From Nocardia goodfellowii (GTDB lineage: Bacteria; Actinomycetota; Actinomycetes; Mycobacteriales; Mycobacteriaceae), in the NCBI RefSeq assembly GCF_017875645.1, contig NZ_JAGGMR010000001.1:5456001-5520000 (forward strand): a stretch of DNA of 64,000 bases, given 5' to 3'. The position numbers and the translations under genes are program-made. A model generated the notes under the pieces. That model was not told where the DNA came from. It saw only the letters and a list, made by a program, of their open reading frames with translations, and did no database searches. This document shows positions 57,937 through 64,000 of this stretch, one piece after another (position 1 is the first letter of the stretch; every line of letters starts with the position of its first letter).

Positions 57937-58737
57937 TTACGCGACCAACTGATCGTGCAGCCGCACCCATTGGTCCGGATGCACGTCACCGGCCGCGGCG
58001 CCGTTCTCGACGCCCGCGACGGCCAGCGCCTGGTCCACGCCTGGATGACGTGCGCGCAGTGCGGCGTGTACCGGGCCGTCCGCTCCGGTGAAGCCCAGGC
58101 GCACCAGTTCGGTGTAGGAGTCGCGTTCCCGCACCATCGGTTCCGCTCTGCGACGGAGATGCAGGATCGTGGCGTCGACCGCGGCCGCGGGCCGGAAACT
58201 GTCGCGATCCGCTTGCCCGTGCAGCTGCCAGTCGAACCATGGCCAGGTGACGGCAGTTTCCAAGCTCCAGCGCTTGTGTTCCTGTTGGATCAGCAGAGTT
58301 GCCGAGGTGAGCGTCGGTGCCGCCAGGCACCAGTCGACAATCCGTGTCGTCGCCGCGAGGGGAATGTTCCCGATCACCGCGAACGGCTCACGCGGCACTT
58401 TGGCTTTGCCGAAATCGCTGCGCACCACGTGTATTCGGTTCTCGGCACGCGTGCGTGCCGCCAACTTCGCGGCTGGCAGCGGATCCTGCTCGTAGTCGGT
58501 GACCCGCGCCCCACGCCGTGCCAGTGCCAGCGTGAGCACGCCTTCCCCTGCCCAGGGTTCCACCACCGATCCGCTGGGATCGGCGACCGCGATCATCCTC
58601 GCCACAACCTCTGGATTCACCAGAAAGTTCCGGGAAAGCTTGTGCCCGTTGCTATCTCGTGACAGGCGGCCACCGCCGCTGTTCTTGATCTTCCCTTGAG
58701 TATGGGAGTAGTTCCGGTATGCGAAATCTTGCGCCAC
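57937..58737 (-). CDS. erm: 23S rRNA (adenine-N6) methyltransferase, Erm family
   Basis: A 266-residue methylase expected to modify A2058 of 23S rRNA and give macrolide-lincosamide-streptogramin B resistance. The Erm pattern is SRNFLVNPEVVARMI (about 35-49), motif I VVEPWAGEGVLTLALARRGA, the acid-loop VTDYEQDP, and catalytic NIPL (VIGNIPLAATTRIVDW) where most Erm proteins have NIPF/NIPY. The GTG start has AAGGGG about 9 bases upstream, inside a hairpin. A leader peptide and promoter lie upstream. Close to intrinsic Erm proteins of Nocardia/Rhodococcus/mycobacteria; no mobile element adjoins. Confidence 0.9.
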   Translation of the reverse strand: MAQDFAYRNYSHTQGKIKNSGGGRLSRDSNGHKLSRNFLVNPEVVARMIAVADPSGSVVEPWAGEGVLTLALARRGARVTDYEQDPLPAAKLAARTRAENRIHVVRSDFGKAKVPREPFAVIGNIPLAATTRIVDWCLAAPTLTSATLLIQQEHKRWSLETAVTWPWFDWQLHGQADRDSFRPAAAVDATILHLRRRAEPMVRERDSYTELVRLGFTGADGPVHAALRARHPGVDQALAVAGVENGAAAGDVHPDQWVRLHDQLVA

Positions 58738-58826
58738 AGCGCCTGCCCCTTCGGGTCTTCGAGTCGAATGATTCTCGAAGGGCCCTGGGCGCGCTCGCGG
58801 ACGCCGAAGTGGTTACTCCGCGTCCG
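58738..58826 (-). promoter_or_regulatory. Erm translational attenuator, competing hairpins
   Basis: Between the leader peptide and erm lie several alternative stems. Hairpin A: 58757-58763 with 58774-58780 (CTTCGAG/CTCGAAG). Hairpin B: CGAAGGG 58747-58753 with CCCTTCG 58776-58782; B would sequester the erm ribosome-binding site (AAGGGG), A excludes B. Stem C: 58797-58804 with 58820-58827 (GCGGACGC/GCGTCCGC) overlaps the end of the leader ORF, so a stalled ribosome would open it. The folding is from reading only. Confidence 0.7.
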
Positions 58827-58889
58827 CTAGCGGGCCAGAGCCCGAGCGCTGCGCAGACGAATAAAGTAGGGGGCAACGTGACATGACAT
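58827..58889 (-). CDS. Erm leader peptide (macrolide-sensing candidate)
   Basis: A 20-residue ORF ending just upstream of the attenuator, with the stop at 58827-58829. It contains YFIRLRSARALAR; an Arg-Leu-Arg (R-x-R) motif is known in erm leader peptides of the ErmD group as a site of macrolide-dependent ribosome stalling. Its ATG lies 7 bases after a TAGGCT -10 element, which fits a leaderless transcript, so no Shine-Dalgarno is needed or seen. Confidence 0.65.
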   Translation of the reverse strand: MSCHVAPYFIRLRSARALAR

Positions 58890-58896
58890 GGCGGTC

Positions 58897-58934
58897 AGCC
58901 TAGAAAACGACACCACCGGCCCGCAACCGAATTT
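58897..58934 (-). promoter_or_regulatory. WhiB7-like erm promoter
   Basis: On the minus strand: AAATT (58930-58934), 3-bp gap, -35 TTGCGG (58921-58926), 18-bp spacer, -10 TAGGCT (58897-58902), then 7 bases to the leader ATG. An AT-rich patch 3 bp upstream of the -35 is the known feature of WhiB7-controlled promoters in mycobacteria. Confidence 0.6.
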
Positions 58935-59007
58935 GCGGCCCCGAAAGAGCCTGCCCCGGGGCAGAAATCGGCCGCCCAGCCTCCGACTTGCCGACCCGCG
59001 CGTCGCG

Positions 59008-59013
59008 TACTCT
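59008..59013 (+). promoter_or_regulatory. -10 element of a probable leaderless HNH transcript
   Basis: TACTCT lies 7 bases before the GTG at 59021, matching the TAnnnT -10 geometry of leaderless actinomycete mRNAs. No -35 of good quality is visible. Confidence 0.45.
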
Positions 59014-59020
59014 CACCACC

Positions 59021-59371
59021 GTGCCGACTGGCGGTAGCAAACAGGTGCGCGCCGCGCGCAAGCGCAAGAAGCGGATGGCGCGCGTCACTCACGACCTCAC
59101 CGACGCGCAGTGGAACGCCCTGAAGACCTCCTGGGGCGGATGTGCCTACTGCCGCTCCCCCGCCCCGGCGCTGCAGAAAGACTGTGTGCAGGCCATCTCA
59201 CGTGGCGGCCGCTACTCCCTCGGCAACGTCGTCCCCGCGTGCGCGTCGTGCAACGCCAGCAAATGCAACGCCGAGGTGACCGGCTGGCTCCGGCGCAAGA
59301 AGCTCGACGAACGCTCATTCCTCGTGCGCCACTACGAGATTTCGGCCGAGCTCACCAGCCGATTCGCCTAG
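59021..59371 (+). CDS. Small HNH-endonuclease-fold protein
   Basis: A 116-residue basic protein. N-terminal Arg/Lys-rich tract (RAARKRKKRMARVTHDLTDAQW) then a McrA-like HNH/zinc module: CAYCRS, KDCVQAISRGGRYSLGNVVPACASCNASK. The metal Cys pairs (CxxC...CxxC) and the N..C..N of the second half are kept. In most members the first motif residue after L-D/E is His (DHxxPxSRGG); here it is Cys (DCVQAISRGG), which could reduce catalysis. A nuclease or nucleic-acid-binding role is inferred; the target is unknown. Confidence 0.75.
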   Translation: MPTGGSKQVRAARKRKKRMARVTHDLTDAQWNALKTSWGGCAYCRSPAPALQKDCVQAISRGGRYSLGNVVPACASCNASKCNAEVTGWLRRKKLDERSFLVRHYEISAELTSRFA

Positions 59372-59452
59372 AGACGGGCATCTGCGGCGCACTCAGTGTG
59401 CGGACGCGTTCTCCTGCAAGGATTCTCAGGTCGCCAGGGGCGATTTCCGCGG

Positions 59453-60904
59453 TTACTGCGGTGGCAGGAAGCCACCGATCTCCTGCTCCAGCAGTTCGGC
59501 CAACCGCAGTGGTGTGCGGTCCTCGAACATCGGACCGATGAGTTGTACTCCCACCGGCAGCCCCTCGGGTGACCGGCCCGCAGGTATGGCGGTGGCAGGC
59601 AGGCCGGGCATCGTGGCCACACCGGCCCACACGAGTTGGTCGAAATACGGGTAGGCGACACCGTCGATGTCGATGTGCCGGTTCTCCAGATCGCCGTCCT
59701 GGCCGTGCGGGAAGGCGGGAGTAGGCGTGACGGGGCACACCACGGCATCGAACTCGGCGAACAACCGCCGCCAGCCCTGCCGGTGCAATTCGCGACGGTT
59801 GTTCGCCTCGACCCAGCCGCGGTGGCTGAGCACCATGCCGCGCAGCCGCACCGCATCGAGACTCCCGTCGTCCGCGCTCAACTCGGCGGCGTGGATCCGT
59901 AGCTGTTCGTACTCGTCGACGGGAATACCGGCAGCGGCATTCGACATCATGAGCAGCAGGTAGAGCGTCGCCGCTTCGGTCGCATCGGGCAGCAGCGGGC
60001 TGTGCCGTTCCACTCGTGCGCCCGCGTCGACGAGCGCCTCCGCCACCCGATTCACGCCCGCCCGCACCGCCGCGCCGGTCGGTATCAGCGGATGGTCCTC
60101 GACGATCAGTATCCGAAAGTCCGACAGCCGCTCGTGACGCGGGGGCGGCAGTGCCACGTCGTAGGCGATGCCGTGGGTCAGCGGATCCGGTCCGGCCATC
60201 ACGTCGAGCAGCAGCGTGAGGTCGCGGGCGGTCCGCGCCATCGGACCGACGACAGCGAGGTCGAGGTCGACCGGCAGCGCCTGGGCCGGCGGCGCGACCA
60301 TGCCGCGAGTCGCCACCAGCCCGACAGTCGGCTTGTGCGCGTAGATCCCGCAGAAATGCGCCGGCGTGCGCAGTGATCCGGCAAGGTCGGAGCCGATGGA
60401 CAGTGCGCCGAATCCGCACGCCAACGCCGCCGCCGATCCGCCGGAGGACCCACCCGACGTGCGAGCCAGATCCCACGGGTTGTTGGTGGTGCCGTAGATC
60501 TCGTTGAAACTCTGGATATCTCGCAACGTCATCGGCACATTCGTCTTACCGAGCAGCACCGCGCCCGCCGCCTTCAACCGCGACACCTGCACCGCATCTT
60601 CGGCCGGCACATAGTTCGCGTATTGCGGCATACCCCAGGTAGTCGGCAGCCCGGCCATGTTGTAGGACTCCTTGACCGTCACCGGAATACCGAGCAACGG
60701 CCGGTCCTCCCCACGGGCGCGCGCGGCGTCAGCACGGCGCGCGGCCAGCCGCGCACGATCGAAGTCCGGCACACAGATTGCGTTGATCACCGGGTCGTCC
60801 CGCTCGATCCGGGCGATCGCCTCGTCGGTGAGTTCCACCGAAGTCACCGCACCGGCACGCAACGCAGCTGAAAGTTCTTCCGCCGAAGAATAATTCCATT
60901 CCAT
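59453..60904 (-). CDS. Amidase (amidase-signature family)
   Basis: A 483-residue amidase. The Ser-Ser-Lys triad is visible: Lys78 (GIPVTVKES), the cis-Ser in GGSSGGSAAA (about 153-154) and nucleophile Ser177 (GSDLAGSLRTPAHFCG; usual GGS is AGS). Family members hydrolyse carboxamides such as acetamide-type or aryl amides. The start at 60904 has no clear ribosome-binding site; the frame is open further upstream. It is monocistronic. Confidence 0.9.
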   Translation of the reverse strand: MEWNYSSAEELSAALRAGAVTSVELTDEAIARIERDDPVINAICVPDFDRARLAARRADAARARGEDRPLLGIPVTVKESYNMAGLPTTWGMPQYANYVPAEDAVQVSRLKAAGAVLLGKTNVPMTLRDIQSFNEIYGTTNNPWDLARTSGGSSGGSAAALACGFGALSIGSDLAGSLRTPAHFCGIYAHKPTVGLVATRGMVAPPAQALPVDLDLAVVGPMARTARDLTLLLDVMAGPDPLTHGIAYDVALPPPRHERLSDFRILIVEDHPLIPTGAAVRAGVNRVAEALVDAGARVERHSPLLPDATEAATLYLLLMMSNAAAGIPVDEYEQLRIHAAELSADDGSLDAVRLRGMVLSHRGWVEANNRRELHRQGWRRLFAEFDAVVCPVTPTPAFPHGQDGDLENRHIDIDGVAYPYFDQLVWAGVATMPGLPATAIPAGRSPEGLPVGVQLIGPMFEDRTPLRLAELLEQEIGGFLPPQ

Positions 60905-61244
60905 GAATTCGACGCTATTCGCCCGCCACAGAGGACATAAAATGCCGTTGAGCACAACGGGGAGTTCGAACGGACCCGATTCACCCGCAATGTCATGCAC
61001 TCGACTCGCCACCCCAGACGCTCCACCCCAGGTCACCGCGTTTACGGCGGCCCAATACCTTCGGCCCGAGCCATGAAATGCTATTCGACACAACAGGATA
61101 GATATCTCAGCATTCGACGTGCCCTTCTCGGCCCGAGAGAATATCCGCCCGGCAACTTGTCATTACGGCGGCAGACGCCGACATCTCGAACGCGGGTGGC
61201 GGCAGAGCTCGGAAACCGACGCCCCGAATCACGGTGCCGGGAGG
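60905..61244. other. 340-bp stretch without a supported gene
   Basis: Lies between two minus-strand genes. It should contain the amidase promoter; the sequence near 61080-61110 (CTATTCGACACAACAGGATAG) is AT-rich. No operator or RNA gene was recognised. Confidence 0.3.
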
Positions 61245-62069
61245 CTAGTGGACCTTGCGAAACCGGGCGTCGAGAAAGGTGAAGATCGCGAAGGCGGCCA
61301 GGCCGACCGCGACGACGAGCAGCAGCACGGTGCCGTACGACTGTGTCGCCAAGGTTCGCAGCGCCACGTCCAGCCCGGTGGCCTTCTGCGGCTGACTCTG
61401 CACGGCGGCCACAACGACGAGCGCCCCGGCGCCGGCGTACACCGCACCGAGCGCCGCGTACCCGACCTGCCCGAGCCGGACCACAACCCGTTCCATCGAC
61501 CGGCTCGCCGTGCGGAAGTCCTGCTCCTCACGGAACCGCCTCGACCAGCCGTGGCGGGCGACGAACAGCCCAGCGACGACGATGGCGAGCCCGATGACGA
61601 TCACCACCGGCTTGCCCCAGTCCTGGCCGAGCAGACTGCCGATCAGACCGAGCTGCGCCTGGTCGGTCGATGAGGCCGGTGACCCGTTCGCGAGCTTGGC
61701 CGCGCTGTAGGCGAGGTAGCCGAACAGGATCGCCTCACCGAAATTCATTGCGCGGAGCAGCTTCTCCTTCCGGCTGTTTCGCGCACCGGTGATGGCCTCG
61801 AGCAACTGCCACAGCGCGGCGAACCCGAGCCCGACAGCGATGAGCCAGAGCACGAGCTCGCCCCCGGAGTTCTCCGCAAGGTTCTGCAGCGCACCGGTCT
61901 TGTCCGCTTTCCCCACCCCGTTGCCGTCGAGGTCACCGAGCGCGACCTGAACGCAGACCCAGGCCACCAGCAGGTGAACTACGCCATAGGCCACCAAGCC
62001 CACCCGCACCGCCAACTGGAACGGCGCACTCCCGGCCACCTCGTGATGAACATCATTCGAATTGCTCAT
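61245..62069 (-). CDS. DUF1206 membrane protein
   Basis: A 274-residue integral membrane protein made of three repeats of two helices each (LVAYGVVHLLVAWVCVQVAL..., NFGEAILFGYLAYSAAKLANG..., LGQVGYAALGAVYAGAGALVV...), the DUF1206 architecture. Each repeat opens with a conserved G-Y/A-x-x-Y-A-like pattern. The function is unknown; the family is common in actinomycetes. The ATG at 62069 was chosen over an upstream frame start lacking a ribosome-binding site. Confidence 0.85.
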   Translation of the reverse strand: MSNSNDVHHEVAGSAPFQLAVRVGLVAYGVVHLLVAWVCVQVALGDLDGNGVGKADKTGALQNLAENSGGELVLWLIAVGLGFAALWQLLEAITGARNSRKEKLLRAMNFGEAILFGYLAYSAAKLANGSPASSTDQAQLGLIGSLLGQDWGKPVVIVIGLAIVVAGLFVARHGWSRRFREEQDFRTASRSMERVVVRLGQVGYAALGAVYAGAGALVVVAAVQSQPQKATGLDVALRTLATQSYGTVLLLVVAVGLAAFAIFTFLDARFRKVH

Positions 62070-62183
62070 AGCCACACCATGGAGAAACCGTAACCGGATG
62101 GGCCACACATCGTTTGACACTCGTTAGAAGTGGACGTGCACAATACGGTCGAGGTGCGCGGGTGACAACACGGCCGGGCGGCG

Positions 62184-62203
62184 GAGCCTGAGCGCGCAGG
62201 CTC
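62184..62203 (-). terminator. Hairpin terminator after the CGNR gene
   Basis: GAGCCTG / CAGGCTC with a 6-base GC loop, about 70 bp after the stop of the minus-strand CGNR gene. Confidence 0.55.
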
Positions 62204-62271
62204 AGCGTCGTTGCCCCACTACCTAACTCGCCCGGTTCGTTGGGCTGCGGTTCGGTTTGCCGCGAACCATG

Positions 62272-62811
62272 TCAGTGCGCGCCGTGTTTGGCGCGGAAGG
62301 CCGCGCTCTTGGCGCGGTTGCCGCACAGCGTCATATCGCACCAGCGCCGGGTACCGCTGCGCGAGGTGTCCACGTATAGACGGGTGCACGGAGGCCGCCC
62401 GCACTGCTTGATTCGGGATCTGTCAGGTCCGCCCAGGAGTTCGACGGCGGCACGCGCGATCGCGCTCAACGCGGTGGTGGGACTCCCCGTGCGCGCCACA
62501 GTCGAATCGGATCGCAATGCAACGGTGGGGAGTTCACCGTCGGCGCAGTCGTTCACGATCCGGAGGTCGGCGGTGCCGAGAGGTTCGGCACGGGTAGCGG
62601 CCGCCGCCAGCCGGTAGACGGCTTCGCGTAACCGCACCGCGCGCTCCAGAACAGCCTCGTCACAGCCGGAGGCCGCGTCGAGCAAGCCCGCGTCGACCAC
62701 CCACTCGGCGAGATCGGCTGGTGTGCCGAGCAGTTCGACGGGTGTCGTAGACCTGTGCTGCACGGTGCCCGCGAAGTCCAGGGCGAGATTCCCGCTGACG
62801 AAGGAGAACAT
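62272..62811 (-). CDS. CGNR zinc-finger (ABATE-domain) regulator
   Basis: A 179-residue protein. The N-terminal ABATE domain (MFSFVSGNLALDFAGTVQHR, RLREAVYRLAAAA) is joined to a C-terminal CGNR zinc finger: CGRPPCTRLYVDTSRSGTRRWCDMTLCGNRAKSAAF, with Cys pairs (C-x4-C ... C-x4-C) and the CGNR tetrad. The family is considered stress-responsive transcription factors. It is divergent from an EamA exporter, with two identical 19-bp sites between the genes, so it is probably its regulator. Confidence 0.88.
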   Translation of the reverse strand: MFSFVSGNLALDFAGTVQHRSTTPVELLGTPADLAEWVVDAGLLDAASGCDEAVLERAVRLREAVYRLAAAATRAEPLGTADLRIVNDCADGELPTVALRSDSTVARTGSPTTALSAIARAAVELLGGPDRSRIKQCGRPPCTRLYVDTSRSGTRRWCDMTLCGNRAKSAAFRAKHGAH

Positions 62812-62821
62812 GTCTCCATAA

Positions 62822-62840
62822 TAACCACCTTGACAGGTTA
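62822..62840. promoter_or_regulatory. Operator copy 1 of the CGNR/EamA pair
   Basis: TAACC-acctTGaca-GGTTA, 19 bp, just upstream of the CGNR gene. Confidence 0.65.
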
Positions 62841-62861
62841 TTACCCTGGCTGGCACGTTAG

Positions 62862-62880
62862 TAACCACCTTGGGCGGTTA
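62862..62880. promoter_or_regulatory. Operator copy 2 of the CGNR/EamA pair
   Basis: TAACC-acctTGggc-GGTTA, identical at 16 of 19 positions and exactly 40 bp from copy 1; just upstream of the EamA ribosome-binding site. Confidence 0.65.
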
Positions 62881-62893
62881 GTGCGGAGGAGAG

Positions 62894-63820
62894 ATGAAGG
62901 CACACTTCACTATTGCGATGCAGCCGTTGTTCGTCCTGATGTGGAGCAGTGCCTTCATCGCGGGGATCGTCGGCGTGGGCGCGGCCCCGCCGATGCTGGT
63001 GCTACTCGCGCGCTACGCCATCGCCGGCGCACTGTTGCTGCTGTACGCCTACGCGGTGGGCGCGCGGTGGCCGCGCGGAAACGAACTGCGGCACGTGGTG
63101 ATCGCTGGCCTGCTCATGCAGATCGTGCAGTACGGCGCGTTCTACACCGCGATGAGCCAGGATGTCTCGGCCGCCATCATCGCGCTGGTACAGGGCTTGA
63201 ATCCGGTGGTGATCGCGCTCTTCGCCGGATTCCTCGGCGAAACGGTCACCGCCCGCCAGTGGGCCGGATTCGGCATCGGCGGTCTCGGCGTCGCCCTCGC
63301 GGTCGCCGGCCAGGCAAGCTTCTCCGCGACCGGGCTCCTACTGTGCGTCATCGGCCTGCTCGGCTTGAGCATCGGCACCGTCTATCAGAAACGGTATGTG
63401 CCCCAGGTGGATTCGCGGGCGTCGACCGCCGTACACACGGTGGCCAGCGCACCGATCGCCGCGGTGCTGGTCATCTCGACCGGGCAATTCCAGATCTGGG
63501 ACCTGCCGCGTTTCGCCGCCTCGATGACCTGGATGGTGCTGGTCACCTCGATGGGCGCGTTCCTGCTGCTGAACGCGATGTTGCGACGCTGGGACGCCAC
63601 CCGCGTCGGCCGGTTGTTCTTCGCGACCCCCGCGGTAACCGCACTGCTGGCCTGGCTGGTAATCGATCAACCATTGCGGCCCTTGACCATTGCCGGGCTC
63701 GGCGTCGGGCTCATCGGCTTGGTGCTGGCCTCACACTCTCGAATCATCGCAGAGCGAGCGGAGTCTCAGAGTCGACGTGGGTTAGTTTCGCCGGGTTTCG
63801 CACGTAGTAGAGGCCGGTGA
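62894..63820 (+). CDS. EamA-family (DMT superfamily) transporter
   Basis: A 308-residue protein with ten predicted transmembrane helices arranged as two EamA repeats (first AMQPLFVLMWSSAFIAGIVGV, second near SASMTWMVLVTSMGAFLLLN). EamA proteins export amino acids, metabolites or drugs; the substrate is unknown. GGAGGAG precedes the ATG. The last 26 codons overlap a convergent sigma-factor gene. Confidence 0.9.
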   Translation: MKAHFTIAMQPLFVLMWSSAFIAGIVGVGAAPPMLVLLARYAIAGALLLLYAYAVGARWPRGNELRHVVIAGLLMQIVQYGAFYTAMSQDVSAAIIALVQGLNPVVIALFAGFLGETVTARQWAGFGIGGLGVALAVAGQASFSATGLLLCVIGLLGLSIGTVYQKRYVPQVDSRASTAVHTVASAPIAAVLVISTGQFQIWDLPRFAASMTWMVLVTSMGAFLLLNAMLRRWDATRVGRLFFATPAVTALLAWLVIDQPLRPLTIAGLGVGLIGLVLASHSRIIAERAESQSRRGLVSPGFARSRGR

Positions 63821-64000
63821 TACCGGCATCCTCGAGGCGAAAGACCATGACGCCGTTCATCTCTCCGTTCATACGGACAACGAGAGCGAGGCCGCCGTTG
63901 ACGACGATGGGGCGCGTGGCGACGACCACACCGGCCTTCCTGGCACCGTGGATGAGGTAGCGGGCCACCCGCTCGGCGCCGACGATCGGCTGCAGGGCGG
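63744..64000 (-). CDS. ECF41/SigJ-type sigma factor, C-terminal part (runs off the right edge)
   Basis: The last about 85 residues (ALQPIVGAERVARYLIHGAR ... RNPAKLTHVDSETPLALR) of a larger protein whose 5' part is beyond the window. The SnoaL-like C-terminal domain with FRLEDAGITGLYYVRNPAKL is diagnostic of ECF41 sigma factors such as SigJ, in which this domain regulates activity. Its 3' end overlaps the convergent EamA gene by 77 bp. Confidence 0.75.
   Translation of the reverse strand, partial: ALQPIVGAERVARYLIHGARKAGVVVATRPIVVNGGLALVVRMNGEMNGVMVFRLEDAGITGLYYVRNPAKLTHVDSETPLALR

Noticed and set aside
58652..58876. Alternative 74-codon frame through the erm leader and 5' part
   Set aside because: It overlaps the start of erm and has no family; the 20-codon leader in another frame fits the promoter geometry.
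1..64000. CRISPR array, rRNA or tRNA genes
   Set aside because: No regularly spaced repeats, no rRNA-like conserved blocks and no recognisable tRNA cloverleaf were found on reading.

Overview
The window is high-GC (roughly 65-70 %) actinomycete DNA. Most genes start close together, many with ATGA stop/start overlaps. The gene content is that of a mycolic-acid-type actinomycete, most likely Nocardia or a close relative: a PapA-type acyltransferase beside a fully reducing type I PKS and an MmpL transporter, a ChoD-like GMC oxidoreductase, DUF5313 and DUF1206 membrane proteins, an F420-type PPOX oxidoreductase, an Erm methylase with a WhiB7-like promoter, and many TetR regulators. The genus assignment is inference; no rRNA, tRNA or CRISPR array was seen.

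Region 1-15 kb is accessory and partly decayed. It holds an IS3 orfA remnant, a MerR regulator with an exported S33-type peptidase, two VOC proteins, small secreted proteins, a saposin-like mini-protein, at least three genes with apparent single-base deletions, a Tn3-type transposase stump, a truncated membrane protein ahead of a cold-shock-domain gene, a SAM methyltransferase, and two divergent regulator/enzyme pairs (TetR/dihydrofolate-reductase-like and HxlR/aldo-keto reductase). Short dispersed repeats with a CACTATCG-like core lie only in the 3-9 kb part.

Region 14-35 kb carries a virginiamycin-B-lyase gene with the tail of a lost hydrolase upstream, a TetR-LVIVD-DUF305 operon, a cytoplasmic arylsulfatase divergent from a complete oligopeptide-type ABC importer (binding protein, two permeases, fused double ATPase), a PPOX enzyme divergent from a small membrane protein and TetR, an exported RidA-like protein, a methyltransferase, an exported GH1 glycosidase and a CocE-type hydrolase. 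A TetR/epimerase divergent pair has twin operators.

Region 35-54 kb holds a cholesterol-oxidase-like GMC enzyme, a membrane-anchored VWA protein, an OhrR-like MarR with a DUF5313 gene, and the centrepiece: PKS, PapA acyltransferase and a DUF3108-like protein on the minus strand, divergent from MmpL. Together these look like a compact pathway that builds, esterifies and exports a lipid. A Zn-ADH and a GXWXG/DUF4334 protein, controlled by a TetR with a 40-bp perfect inverted operator, follow.

Region 54-64 kb is rich in resistance and stress functions: TetR, a UvrA-like ABC ATPase, and an Erm 23S rRNA methylase preceded by what looks like a leaderless leader peptide with an RLR motif, competing hairpins, and a promoter with an AT-rich patch 3 bp upstream of the -35. 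Then come a small HNH nuclease, an amidase, DUF1206, a CGNR-type regulator divergent from an EamA exporter over duplicated 19-bp operators, and the 3' part of an ECF41/SigJ-type sigma factor that runs off the right edge.
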